Positions 9,440 through 18,641 of a stretch of 37,074 bases of DNA are shown in pieces; position 1 is the stretch's first letter, and each line of letters opens with the position of its first letter. Where the stretch lies: NCBI GenBank assembly GCA_009602735.1, contig WELA01013799.1, positions 361,327-398,400 of the forward strand, in the 5' to 3' direction. The notes below the pieces were generated by a model. It was given only the letters and a program-made list of their open reading frames with translations, searched no databases and was not told the origin of the DNA. The DNA is from Mesotaenium endlicherianum (lineage: Eukaryota > Streptophyta > Zygnematophyceae > Zygnematales > Mesotaeniaceae). The position numbers and the translations under genes are program-made.

Positions 9440-12400
9440 GCCAGGAGCCTACCACCCCAAGACCCACTTCACGAGAAGGCAACACGCCAAGTGAGGTGGA
9501 GACCCCCGTTGAAGACGACGTTCCAGCCCCAATGAGTTTGAGAGGTTACCTTGGAGGAGAGAAGGTCCACATCTTGGTGGATAGCGGAGCTCAAGGCAAC
9601 TTCATTGCTGCAGATTTTGCCACCAAGCACGGTATTACTATGCGAACTCTTGACCACGACGAGGAGATTATGATGCCCGATGGATTCTCCTATACTACCC
9701 CTTCCAAGAAGACGTACCCCTTGGCACTCTCTATCAAGTCCTTCAAGGATAGAGTAGTGTTCTCCCCCATGCAATTGGGCAAGTACGACGTCATCCTAGG
9801 GACGCCTTGGTTGACCAAGCACAACCCCCAAGTTGATTGGAGGACCGGTACTATCAAGATCAAGAATGACATCACTTCAAGAATCTGTATTTTGCGCGCA
9901 ATCCAGAATATCCAGACCCAAGACATCCAGAAGCCGGCACACGAGATACTATTGTCCGCCCTCCAACTCAAGAGACTTGTGAGGAAGGGACACGAGCTTC
10001 TTTTGGCCTTGATCACGCCAAAAGACATCAAGAAAGACATCGAGAGTCAAGAAGGCAGCCCCGTTCCCAAGGAGATACAAGAAGTCTTTGAGGACTACAA
10101 AGAAGTGTTCTCCCCGGAATTGCCCAAGGGCCTACCCCCCAAAAGATTCGTAGACCACAAGATAGAGTTGGAGCCCGGAAGCAAGCCCATCTCTCGGCCT
10201 ACGTTCAAAATGTCATACACGGAGCTAGACGAAGTCAAGAAGCAAATCAAGGAGCTACTGGAGCATGGCTTCATTCGACCTAGCAAGTCGCCATTTGGAG
10301 CCCCGGTGCTATTTGTCAAGAAGAAAGATGGTACCTTGAGGATGTGTGTGGACTATCGCGCCCTCAACAAGATCACCATCAAGAATCGATACCCGCTGCC
10401 GCGCATGGATGAGCTCATGGACCGGCTGGTTGGAGCCAAGTACTTCACGAAGATTGACTTACGGAGCGGCTACCACCAGATTCGCATCGCAGAACCGGAC
10501 ATAGAGAAGACGGCATTCAGGACAAGATATGGACATTTTGAGTTCATGGTCCTGCCATTTGGACTCACCAACGCGCCAGCAACTTTCATGACTATGATGA
10601 ACACCATATTTCAGCCCATGTTGGACAGATTTGTGGTGGTATTCATCGATGACATCCTTATCTACAGCAAGACCCTTGAAGAGCATGCGAGACACTTGAA
10701 AGAAGTCCTTGAAGTATTGAAGCAAAACAAGCTGTTTGCGAAGGAGTCAAAATGCGAGTTTGCCAAACAAGAAGTGGAGTTCCTAGGTCTCCACGTGACT
10801 GCTGATGGCATCAAGATAGACCCCAAGAAGACCACGGTGGTGGAGGAATGGCCAACCCCCACGACCAAGAAAGAACTCCAGTCATTCTTGGGATTTGCCA
10901 ATTGGTACAGAAAATTCATCCAAGGCTTCTCGCACATAGCAGCCCCCCTGACAGATCTACTCAAGAAGGACAGGCTATATACATGGACCGAGAAAGAGGA
11001 AGAGGCATTTCAAGAGTTAAAGCGAAGATTGACCACATCCCCGGTGCTCACACTCCCAAGTCCAAACCCAGATTGGCCCTTCCACGTCATCACCGATGCA
11101 TCTTCCTATGCAATAGGAGCAATCCTGCTTCAAGACCAAGGCAAGGGACTGCAGCCCATCGCCTACGAGTCAAGGAAGCTAAATCCAGCCGAGCAAAATT
11201 ATACAACCACGGAGCGAGAGGCATTGGCGATTGTACATGCCTTGAAGGTTTGGCGCTGCTACGTTGAAGGACGCAAAGTACTGGTCACCACGGACCACGA
11301 GGCGTTAAAGCACCTCCAAACGCAGCCGTATCTCTCAAGGAGACAAGCAAGATGGAGCGGATACTTGCAACAATACAACATCACGATTCAGTACCAGCCC
11401 GGCAAGACAAACCCGGCTGACCCCCTCTCAAGACTGCAATTAAATGCAGTGATGGTATCCCTGAAGACAGATCTGGAAGCTCGATTTTCAGCCGCCTATG
11501 AAAGAGACCCTTACTACAAGAACGGAGAAGCAGCCTTGGACCCATGCAAGAAGCAAGAAGGCAATTATTGGGTGAGGCAAGATACGGGCCAGAGATGTGT
11601 TCCTAATGACTTAGACCTCCGGCTCTTGCTTCTACGAGAAGCACACGACAACCCTCTTGGAGGACACTTTGGAATCCTAAGGACCACGGGCGTTCTAGCT
11701 AGGACTTATTGTTGGCCAGGCATGTCTAAGCAAGTCAAGGAGTACTGCAGGAGCTGTGACACATGCCAAAGAATCAAGCCATCATCGCAAAAGGCGGGAG
11801 GACTCCTCCAACCACTACCAATCCCCGAAAGACAATGGACGGACATCTCAATGGACCTTATCGTGGACTTGCCCGTGACACCTCGAGGCCATAATGCAAT
11901 ACTCACGGTGGTGGACAGACTTACCAAGATGGCTCATTTTATTCCCACGACGACTAAGGCTACAGCACCACAACTTGCAAGACTCATCTTTGACAACATC
12001 TTCCGACTCCATGGACTACCATCAAGAATTGTGTCAGATAGAGATCCAAGATTCACAAGCCATTTCTGGAAAAATCTCTTCAAGAACTTGGGTACATCGC
12101 TGGATATGTCTACTGCCTACCACCCACAATCAGATGGGCAAACCGAGCGTATGAATCGTACCCTAAAGACCTCTCTAAAGGCCTACGTGTCTACCCTCGA
12201 GCAAGACTGGGACATGTACTTGACCCCCCTCGAGTTTGCCTACAACAACACTACGCAGGCCTCTACCCAAGAGTCCCCATTCTTCCTCAACTATGGCTTC
12301 CATCCGACCACGCCACTGAGCTTCACGGCTGGCCATGATGAAGTACCTGCAGCCACAGATTTTATGGAGACATTAGAAGCAGCCCTTACAGCAGCGAAGA

Positions 12401-13026
12401 AAGCTCTACAACACGCGCAAGATGCTCAAGCAAGAGTGGCGAACAGATCCAGAAGAGAAATTACGTACAGAGTGGGTGACAACGTGTTACTATCATCCAA
12501 GAACATTTCCCTGAACAACAGGCCTGCCGGCAGCAAGTTCTCTCCCAAGTATTTGGGACCCTTCAAGATTATCCAGCAAGTCAACCCCGTTGCTTTCAAG
12601 CTAGAACTTCCCCAGACTATGCACATCGACCCCGTATTCCACGCTTCCCTCTTCAAGCCATATGTGCAACCCGACAACAAGTTCCCAGGACGTGTGACAA
12701 CCCCACCAGCCCCAACAATAGTGGATGATCATTTGGAGTACGAAGTGGAAGACATAGTGGCTATGAGAAATTTCAGGAGACAGCAGCAATACTTGATCAA
12801 GTGGAAAGGATATCCAGATTCGGAGAATAGTTGGGTGGCGGCGCACTACCTTGACAAAGTTCAGAGAAAGTTGAAGCGCTTCCATGCCGCCAACCCCCAT
12901 CTTGGACCAGCCCCAAGTCTCTCTACTAGAAGCCCGAAGACTTCAGGGAGGCAGCCTGCCACCATCAAGAAGCAGCAGAAGACCCCTTGGAGGCAGCCTG
13001 CAAGAACAAGAAAGAGGAAAAATTGA
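9361..13026 (+). CDS. pol: Copy 1 Pol: protease-RT-RNase H-integrase-chromodomain
   Basis: Open frame of 1221 codons in the -1 frame of gag. Translation probably enters by frameshifting at 9418-9424, so residues before KKRTAPVGQ are not real. Domains: aspartic protease with VDSGAQ (D74); reverse transcriptase with [10 protein letters not shown] (D366) and FIDDIL (D430, D431); RNase H with ITDAS (D579), the E of TEREALA and TTDHEAL; integrase with an HHCC zinc finger (GGHFG...CRSCDTC) and catalytic D832, D893, E929 with 35 residues between the last two; and a C-terminal chromodomain around residues 1125-1171 ([16 protein letters not shown]). The domain order places it in the chromovirus branch of Ty3/gypsy. 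No internal stop is seen. Confidence 0.95.
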   Translation: MLLLQGKGPSCTFMPQKVVKKRTAPVGQEPTTPRPTSREGNTPSEVETPVEDDVPAPMSLRGYLGGEKVHILVDSGAQGNFIAADFATKHGITMRTLDHDEEIMMPDGFSYTTPSKKTYPLALSIKSFKDRVVFSPMQLGKYDVILGTPWLTKHNPQVDWRTGTIKIKNDITSRICILRAIQNIQTQDIQKPAHEILLSALQLKRLVRKGHELLLALITPKDIKKDIESQEGSPVPKEIQEVFEDYKEVFSPELPKGLPPKRFVDHKIELEPGSKPISRPTFKMSYTELDEVKKQIKELLEHGFIRPSKSPFGAPVLFVKKKDGTLRMCVDYRALNKITIKNRYPLPRMDELMDRLVGAKYFTKIDLRSGYHQIRIAEPDIEKTAFRTRYGHFEFMVLPFGLTNAPATFMTMMNTIFQPMLDRFVVVFIDDILIYSKTLEEHARHLKEVLEVLKQNKLFAKESKCEFAKQEVEFLGLHVTADGIKIDPKKTTVVEEWPTPTTKKELQSFLGFANWYRKFIQGFSHIAAPLTDLLKKDRLYTWTEKEEEAFQELKRRLTTSPVLTLPSPNPDWPFHVITDASSYAIGAILLQDQGKGLQPIAYESRKLNPAEQNYTTTEREALAIVHALKVWRCYVEGRKVLVTTDHEALKHLQTQPYLSRRQARWSGYLQQYNITIQYQPGKTNPADPLSRLQLNAVMVSLKTDLEARFSAAYERDPYYKNGEAALDPCKKQEGNYWVRQDTGQRCVPNDLDLRLLLLREAHDNPLGGHFGILRTTGVLARTYCWPGMSKQVKEYCRSCDTCQRIKPSSQKAGGLLQPLPIPERQWTDISMDLIVDLPVTPRGHNAILTVVDRLTKMAHFIPTTTKATAPQLARLIFDNIFRLHGLPSRIVSDRDPRFTSHFWKNLFKNLGTSLDMSTAYHPQSDGQTERMNRTLKTSLKAYVSTLEQDWDMYLTPLEFAYNNTTQASTQESPFFLNYGFHPTTPLSFTAGHDEVPAATDFMETLEAALTAAKKALQHAQDAQARVANRSRREITYRVGDNVLLSSKNISLNNRPAGSKFSPKYLGPFKIIQQVNPVAFKLELPQTMHIDPVFHASLFKPYVQPDNKFPGRVTTPPAPTIVDDHLEYEVEDIVAMRNFRRQQQYLIKWKGYPDSENSWVAAHYLDKVQRKLKRFHAANPHLGPAPSLSTRSPKTSGRQPATIKKQQKTPWRQPARTRKRKN
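9418..9453 (+). promoter_or_regulatory. Programmed -1 frameshift signal (gag to pol)
   Basis: The heptamer A AAA AAC (9418-9424) sits in the gag zero frame (tcA AAA AAC) and is a standard -1 slippery site. After 10 bases comes a perfect 7-bp hairpin, GGTAGGC (9435-9441) with loop CAGGA and GCCTACC (9447-9453). The gag stop TAG 9437-9439 lies inside the 5' arm. A slip leads directly into the pol frame. The signal is identical in copy 2 (22244-22250) and partly decayed in R1 (A AAA AAT, weaker stem). Confidence 0.85.
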
Positions 13027-13639
13027 CATTAGACACTCTTCTCTTCTCGCAGTTTCTGGACAGAAAACTAAAACTGCTACTGGTAATAGGTCTCTGCATA
13101 ATAAATTCTGAAAATTTACCTGGCTGTAGTCCATGAGTAGCCGGTCATTTAGAGTCCAAGTTTGCTCAATTTGGAGCACTGGTGAGAGAGATATGATGCT
13201 CTAAGTAGAAGGGGGTCAGGCTGCTGGCATTGTTAGGACAGAATATGCCTTCTGACATTGTGCCTTCCCCTGAACTTGGAATGCTCTGAAACTCAAGACT
13301 CTGGTAGAACATCTTACAGCGCCCAGTTTGAGACTTAGTTTGCAGAATTTGGAGAAGTATAGAAGGACTTATGATTTTCAGAAGTTTCTGCACAGATTTG
13401 GAGGAGTGCCTACTCTCTCAGCTCTCAACGACACTCCAGAAATGAGAATGCTCTCAAATTTGGTGACCCGGTAGAGTTCTCCGACGCGGTCCGTCTGGCA
13501 CTCGAATTTTCAGATTTGGAGCAGTTCTGTGGCCGCTATGAATTTTTGAGTTCGTGGCAGATTCTGGGCCAACTTGTACAATTTTCTTTATCATTAAGGA
13601 GTAGGCTAGCCAATAAGGTCACACCACCTACGACCTTGC

Positions 13640-13768
13640 CTAGTCTACCTTACATGTGTAGCACCTGACTTGGCGCCTTTGACTAGTCCTCTTCACATGT
13701 GTGGCATCTGACTTGAAACTGTTGACTAGTTTGCTCCACATGTGTAAGACCTGACTTGACGCGCCGAG
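13640..13768 (+). repeat. Three 43-bp tandem units before the polypurine tract
   Basis: Units start with CTAG at 13640, 13683 and 13726. Each contains ACATGTGT followed by a CTGACTTG core. The period is exactly 43. The third unit ends just before the T-rich stretch and polypurine tract. Confidence 0.88.
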
Positions 13769-13785
13769 ACGTCGCTTTTTCTATC

Positions 13786-13795
13786 GGGGGGGTGA
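13786..13795 (+). other. Polypurine tract
   Basis: GGGGGGGTGA directly precedes the 3' LTR and is itself preceded by a T-rich box (CTTTTTCTATC). It is the expected plus-strand primer. The same tract is at 17873-17882 in copy 2. Confidence 0.85.
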
Positions 13796-14298
13796 TGTAG
13801 TGATTTGAGTTATTATATATTAGTTTGCATATATTTTAATGTTTTCAAATATATTTGGAGTAGTATTGTGTGGAGTCAAGTGTGAATAGGTACTCTAGTA
13901 ACTTGGTTCATGTCCTTTGAACCTTCCAAGGCATTTTCGAAGTTAGAGGAAAGACCTAGAAGAACTCCATGTGGCAAAAGTCAGATGTGCCATTTTTAGG
14001 TCAAAAGGACATGTGTACATTATTCTAGAAAGAGGTGGCAAGTTTTGGGATGTGTTGGGTGCCAACACATCAACATACACCTTCCTAGAAATTACTTATG
14101 TAGCAAGTATATAAACAAGAGCTAGAACATAGAAAGACATTCCAGAATCACTCTTGTACTTGCCAAAATCCAGAAATATATTAACTTTCAAGAAGCCATC
14201 TCTCTTTCAAGAGGCTACCACTTGTGTTCAAAGATCCTTGTCTTGAATAGATAAAGTATTCTGTTTTACTAAGTACTTTATCTATCTGTTTCACTACA
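13796..14298 (+). repeat. Copy 1 3' LTR
   Basis: 503 bp, 5 differences from the 5' LTR by eye and no indels. At the site near 14212 it has AAGAGG where the 5' LTR has AAGAAG; copy 2 shows the same 5'/3' difference. Confidence 0.96.
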
Positions 14299-14384
14299 GT
14301 GGGCCCTTGGGCAACTCCAAGGAGAATACTTCTTTGTAGTCCTCCAAGACTTCTTGTATTCCCTTGGGAATGGGGCTGCCTTCT
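14299..14384 (-). pseudogene. R1: short pol fragment between copy 1 and the solo LTR
   Basis: It continues R1 from 7618; its sequence matches 21534-21616 of copy 2 (the region between protease and RT). The first five bases are the copy 1 target duplication, and the last five (CTTCT, 14380-14384) are the solo-LTR duplication. Confidence 0.88.
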
Positions 14385-15643
14385 TGTAATGAATCAGTTC
14401 ATTACTTATTTAATTAATTGCCTATATAAATATAATACTAAATAAGTATTATGTCTATATACTCACACGTGCGAGTTCATCTAAATGAATGTATGTCGAT
14501 GTAATGCGAGTTTACTTACTTTGTCAAAAAGGTCAGCAGGATGACTTTTGTACCATAGTGTAGTTTGTTGACTTTGTTGAAAAGGTCAACTGGATGACTT
14601 TTATATCATAGTGTAGTTTGCTGAGATTTATATATCAGTTATATATAGGATATAATATCAGTAGGTTGACATATAGTAAGCTCGTTTGATATTTGTCAAT
14701 ATACTTAGCTTCAGTACGCTGAGGATAGACATATTCATTTAGATTGTTATTTGTAGATTGGCACATGTGACCGAAGTATACTGAAAGTCGGGAGGTCGAG
14801 TGAGATTTGGTAAACCGATGTCCTACCAGTGTGGTTAACTCCTGGGTAGGCGGAGCCGTCGTCAGTCAACTGAACAGTTAGGACTTCAGTCAACCGACCA
14901 ATTAATATGGTCGTTATCCCTAGATTCGTGGGTCCCAACTTAACGGGTTTCCCACGAAACGGCGCACCTTGCGCCGTGGTCAACCAGGTGGTCACTAGGT
15001 ATATAGCAGGCTGGGATCTCGTGGTCCCTCATTCTGGACAGTAGGCTTTACAGTCGGATTTCTACTTGCAAGTCATGTGTGCACTTTTGGGTTCGTTCTA
15101 ATGACCAGCCTTCACGGAAATTGACATGGCTGCTTTGTCTGCGCTCCAAATGGGACGAACTAGAAATTTTCGGAAAGGTCTCGTAAAAATGCATCCGTTG
15201 CCGTTAAGTTTGCTCAATTTGGAGTAGTATTGGCAGAGTTCTGCCCTCTGACATTTTGGGGTCACACAGCGGACAGATTCCATGGTTTTGCACCTAAGTC
15301 AGTGGGATGTGTTTAGCTACATTATGGTCATCTGAATGAGAGCGCCTTTGCTATTCAGTCCCCTGATGTTGTGCATGTGCTATACATGCTTGCATGCCTG
15401 GTGGGCAAGAGGCCATGAGTTTCTAAAGGAGAAGCTCAAGTCCTCAAGCTCGCCTCTTACTTGTGCCTCGTGTTAGTGTGCAACTATGGCACACTACGGT
15501 AAGTGAGTCAAGAGGTGTAGATGAGTAAATGGAATTCATTATAAGGGCGAAAATCGCTCCCTGATTTCACACGCTTCCACCTATCTCTGATCTTATATAT
15601 TTAAATGAAATACATTTATCTTGAATAAGCATGATTTATTCCA
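14385..15643 (+). mobile_element. Solo LTR of family LTR-B
   Basis: 1259 bp starting TGTAATGAATCA and ending ATTTATTCCA, flanked by CTTCT at 14380-14384 and 15644-15648. Outside it the R1 sequence continues without loss. It is about 96-97 % identical by eye to 31965-33226, which is followed by a PBS and so is an LTR. A solo LTR with its duplication indicates LTR-LTR recombination after insertion. It contains a 53-bp tandem pair (14531 and 14584) and two short hairpins at 14926-14977. No coding content was recognised. Confidence 0.92.
14926..14977. repeat. Paired hairpins in LTR-B
   Basis: Stem 1 is TCGTGGG (14926-14932) with CCCACGA (14951-14957). Stem 2 is ACGGCGCA (14959-14966) with TGCGCCGT (14970-14977), loop CCT. 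Both are also present at the matching place in the 31965-33226 copy. Confidence 0.75.
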
Positions 15644-17369
15644 CTTCTTGACTTTGGATATTTTTCTTGATGCCTTTTGGCGTGATCAGGGCCAAAAGAG
15701 GCTCATGTCCCTCCCTCACAAGTCTCTTGAGTTGGAGGGCGGACAATAGTATCTAGTGTGTCGGCTTCTTGATGTCTTGGGTCTGGATATTTAGGATTGC
15801 GCGCAAAATACAAATTATTGAAGTGATGTCATTCTTGATCTTGATAGTACTTTCCCTCCTATCAACTTGGGGGTTGTGCTTGGTCAACCAAGGCGTCCCT
15901 CGGATGACATCATACTTGCCTAATCGCATGTGGGAGAACACTACTCTAACCTTGAAGGTCTTGATAGAGAGTGCCAAGGGGTACGTCTTTTTGGAAAGGG
16001 TAGTGTAGGAGAGTCCGTCGGGCCTCATAATCTCCTCGTTGTGGTCAAGAGTCTGCATAATTATACCATGATTGGTGGCAAAATCTATAGCAATGAAGTT
16101 GCCTTGAGCTCCGATATCCACCAAGATGTGGACCTTCTCTCCTCCAAGGTAACCTCTCAAACTCGTTGAGGTTGGAATCTTGTCTTCAACGGGGGTCTCC
16201 ACCTCACTTGACTTGTTGTCTTCTCGTGTAGTGGGTCTTAAAGTAGTAAGCTCCTGGCCTATTGGTGCTCTCTATTTTTTGACATCTTCTTCGGGCATGA
16301 GAGTGCACGATGACCTTTTTTTCAACAATAAACTCATACTCCAACCTTCATGAGAGCCTCATTTTAAACTAGGGAGAGACTTGCTTTCATTTCTTGCTGG
16401 TTTTACCATCAAAAGTGTCAATGGAGGGTCTTCTACTCTTCCGGACAGCCGCGGGGTCTTTTCTAATGACTCCAGTTTCCATGGGTGTGGGTCCATATTT
16501 GAATGTGGAAGGGGCTGCGTACACCCGCGTTGTCGGTGCCCGTGATGATGAAGGCATTGAATGCTCAAAATCTAAGGTATCCACCTTTTGGGCCACTTCA
16601 TTGAGCTTGGAGAAGTCCGTCAAGTTGCGTAATTCCACTTCCTTTGCCACCTTGGGCTTGAGGTCAAAGATATGGCGATCAATCTTTTCCTCAAATGACG
16701 TGTTGGGGATCTGAAGTGTGAGGGCGTCGAATCTGGACATATATTCTTGAACGGACGTCGTTTGCTTGAGGTGGTGGAGCTTTTCTCGGGCAATCTTCTC
16801 CGCGTTGATGAACATGAATTGCTTCTTGAGGGCTTCACAGAAATCTACCCATCTTGCATATGATGGTGGGGGCTCTAAGCCGGGTACGGGGTGCGCCATA
16901 GCTTGATATACAACCGCTTGATGGTTACGCCACAATGATGATGTTACTCCTTTAAGCAAGATAATGCAAAGGGAACGTAGTCAGCCTCGGGTACTTCAAT
17001 GAATGCAAGGTACGTCTCCTCTTGGTACAGCCATAAATTCAAGTTAGCCCCTTTCTTGGGGTTGAAAGTGTCGGGTTTGCCGAGCTTGATGAGTTTCCTT
17101 GCTCTCGTAGGCTCTTGTGGAGGCGCGGGAGCCGGGTTTGGATTTGGAGCGTTGCTTGCAATAGGGGCAGCCATAACAGCCATAGCTTCCGTTGACGCTT
17201 GTACGGTTGCTTCATAGGTGGCCAAGCCCACTTGGTTTTGGACGGTCATTAGAAAGGCTGCCCACTCATTTGCAAGAACTCCCTGTGGTGGGGTCAACTT
17301 TGCCAAAGCGGTTGGCACGAGATCTGATGGTGCTCCTCCTTGTGGTGCTCCGTGTGGTGGCAGATTATC
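15644..17369 (-). pseudogene. R1: decayed protease and gag
   Basis: Minus-strand remains of R1. A protease-like frame (15753-16202) keeps [19 protein letters not shown]; the family active site DSG is here DIG. Gag is split by a frameshift into 16387-16959 and 16944-17318. The zinc-knuckle part near 16300-16380 is broken, and the slippery site reads A AAA AAT. The gag start is cut off at 17369, where copy 2 begins. Confidence 0.88.
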
Positions 17370-17872
17370 TGTAGTGAAACAGATAGATAAAGTACTTAGT
17401 ATAACAGAATACTTTATCTATTCAAGACAAGGATCTTTGAACACAAGTGCTAGCCTCTTGAAAGAGAGATGGCTTCTTGAAAGTTAATATATTTCTGGAT
17501 TTTGGCAAGTACAAGAGTGATTCTGGAATGTCTTTCTATGTTCTAGCTCTTGTTTATATACTTGCTACATAAGTAATTTCTAGGAAGGTGTATGTTGATG
17601 TGTTGGCACCCAACACATCCCAAAACTTGCCACCTCTTTCTAGAATAATGTACACATGTCCTTTTGACCTAAAAATGGCACATCTGACTTTTGCCACATG
17701 GAGTTCTTCTAGGTCTTTCCTCTAACTTCGAAAATGCCTTGGAAGGTTCAAAGGACATGAACCAAGTTACTAGAGTACCTATTCACACTTGACTCCACAC
17801 AATACTACTCCAAATATATTTGAAAACATTAAAATATATGCAAACTAATATATAATAACTCAAATCACTACA
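17370..17872 (-). repeat. Copy 2 3' LTR
   Basis: 503 bp, TGTAGTG...CACTACA. Only 2 differences from the copy 1 3' LTR by eye, fewer than from its own 5' LTR (7). Confidence 0.95.
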
Positions 17873-17882
17873 TCACCCCCCC
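17873..17882 (-). other. Copy 2 polypurine tract
   Basis: The reverse complement reads GGGGGGGTGA, adjacent to the 3' LTR, as in copy 1. Confidence 0.82.
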
Positions 17883-18641
17883 GATAGAAAAAGCGACGTC
17901 TCGGCGCGTCAAGTCAGGTCTTACACATGTGGAGCAAACTAGTCAACAGTTTCAAGTCAGATGCCACACATGTGAAGAGGACTAGTCAAAGGCGCCAAGT
18001 CAGGTGCTACACATGTAAGGTAGACTAGGCAAGGTCGTAGGTGGTGTGACCTTATTGGCTAGCCTACTCCTTAATGATAAAGAAAATTGTACAAGTTGGC
18101 CCAGAATCTGCCACGAACTCAAAAATTCATAGCGGCCACAGAACTGCTCCAAATCTGAAAATTCGAGTGCCAGACGGACCGCGTCGGAGAACTCTACCGG
18201 GTCACCAAATTTGAGAGCATTCTCATTTCTGGAGTGTCGTTGAGAGCTGAGAGAGTAGGCACTCCTCCAAATCTGTGCAGAAACTTCTGAAAATCATAAG
18301 TCCTTCTATACTTCTCCAAATTCTGCAAACTAAGTCTCAAACTGGGCGCTGTAAGATGTTCTACCAGAGTCTTGAGTTTCAGAGCATTCCAAGTTCAGGG
18401 GAGGGCACAATGTCAGAAGGCATATTCTGCCCTAACAATGCCAGCAGCCTGACCCCCTTCTACTTAGAGCATCATATCTCTCTCACCAGTGCTCCAAATT
18501 GAGCAAACTTGGACTCTAAATGACCGGCTACTCATGGACTACAGCCAGGTAAATTTTCAGAATTTATTATGCAGAGACCTATTACCAGTAGCAGTTTTAG
18601 TTTTCTGTCCAGAAACTGCGAGAAGAGAAGAGTGTCTAATG

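Larger units (their letters stand above)
13027..13795 (+). other. Copy 1 3' noncoding region
   Basis: The 769 bases between the pol stop and the 3' LTR have no convincing coding frame. They carry several TTTGGAG-type motifs (13168, 13337, 13395, 13512), three 43-bp tandem units and the polypurine tract. The length is conserved exactly in copy 2. Confidence 0.75.
7619..14298 (+). mobile_element. Copy 1: near-complete chromodomain Ty3/gypsy retrotransposon
   Basis: A 6680-bp element with 503-bp LTRs (TGTAGTG...CACTACA), PBS, gag, a -1 frameshift pol, a 769-base 3' noncoding region, a polypurine tract and a 5-bp target duplication. Both reading frames are uninterrupted and the catalytic residues of RT, RNase H and integrase are present, so it could be autonomous. 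The LTRs differ at 5 of 503 sites by eye, so it is young but not brand new. It sits inside R1, a decayed member of a related lineage in the opposite orientation. Confidence 0.96.

Noticed and set aside
12426..12900. Minus-strand frames inside copy 1 pol
   Set aside because: Antisense shadows of integrase and chromodomain; mirrored exactly in copy 2 because the DNA is the same.
13166..13393. Open frame of 75 codons in the copy 1 3' noncoding region (same in copy 2)
   Set aside because: Antisense to the element, no recognisable domain; its identity in copy 2 only reflects near-identical DNA. An antisense accessory gene cannot be ruled out but has no positive support.
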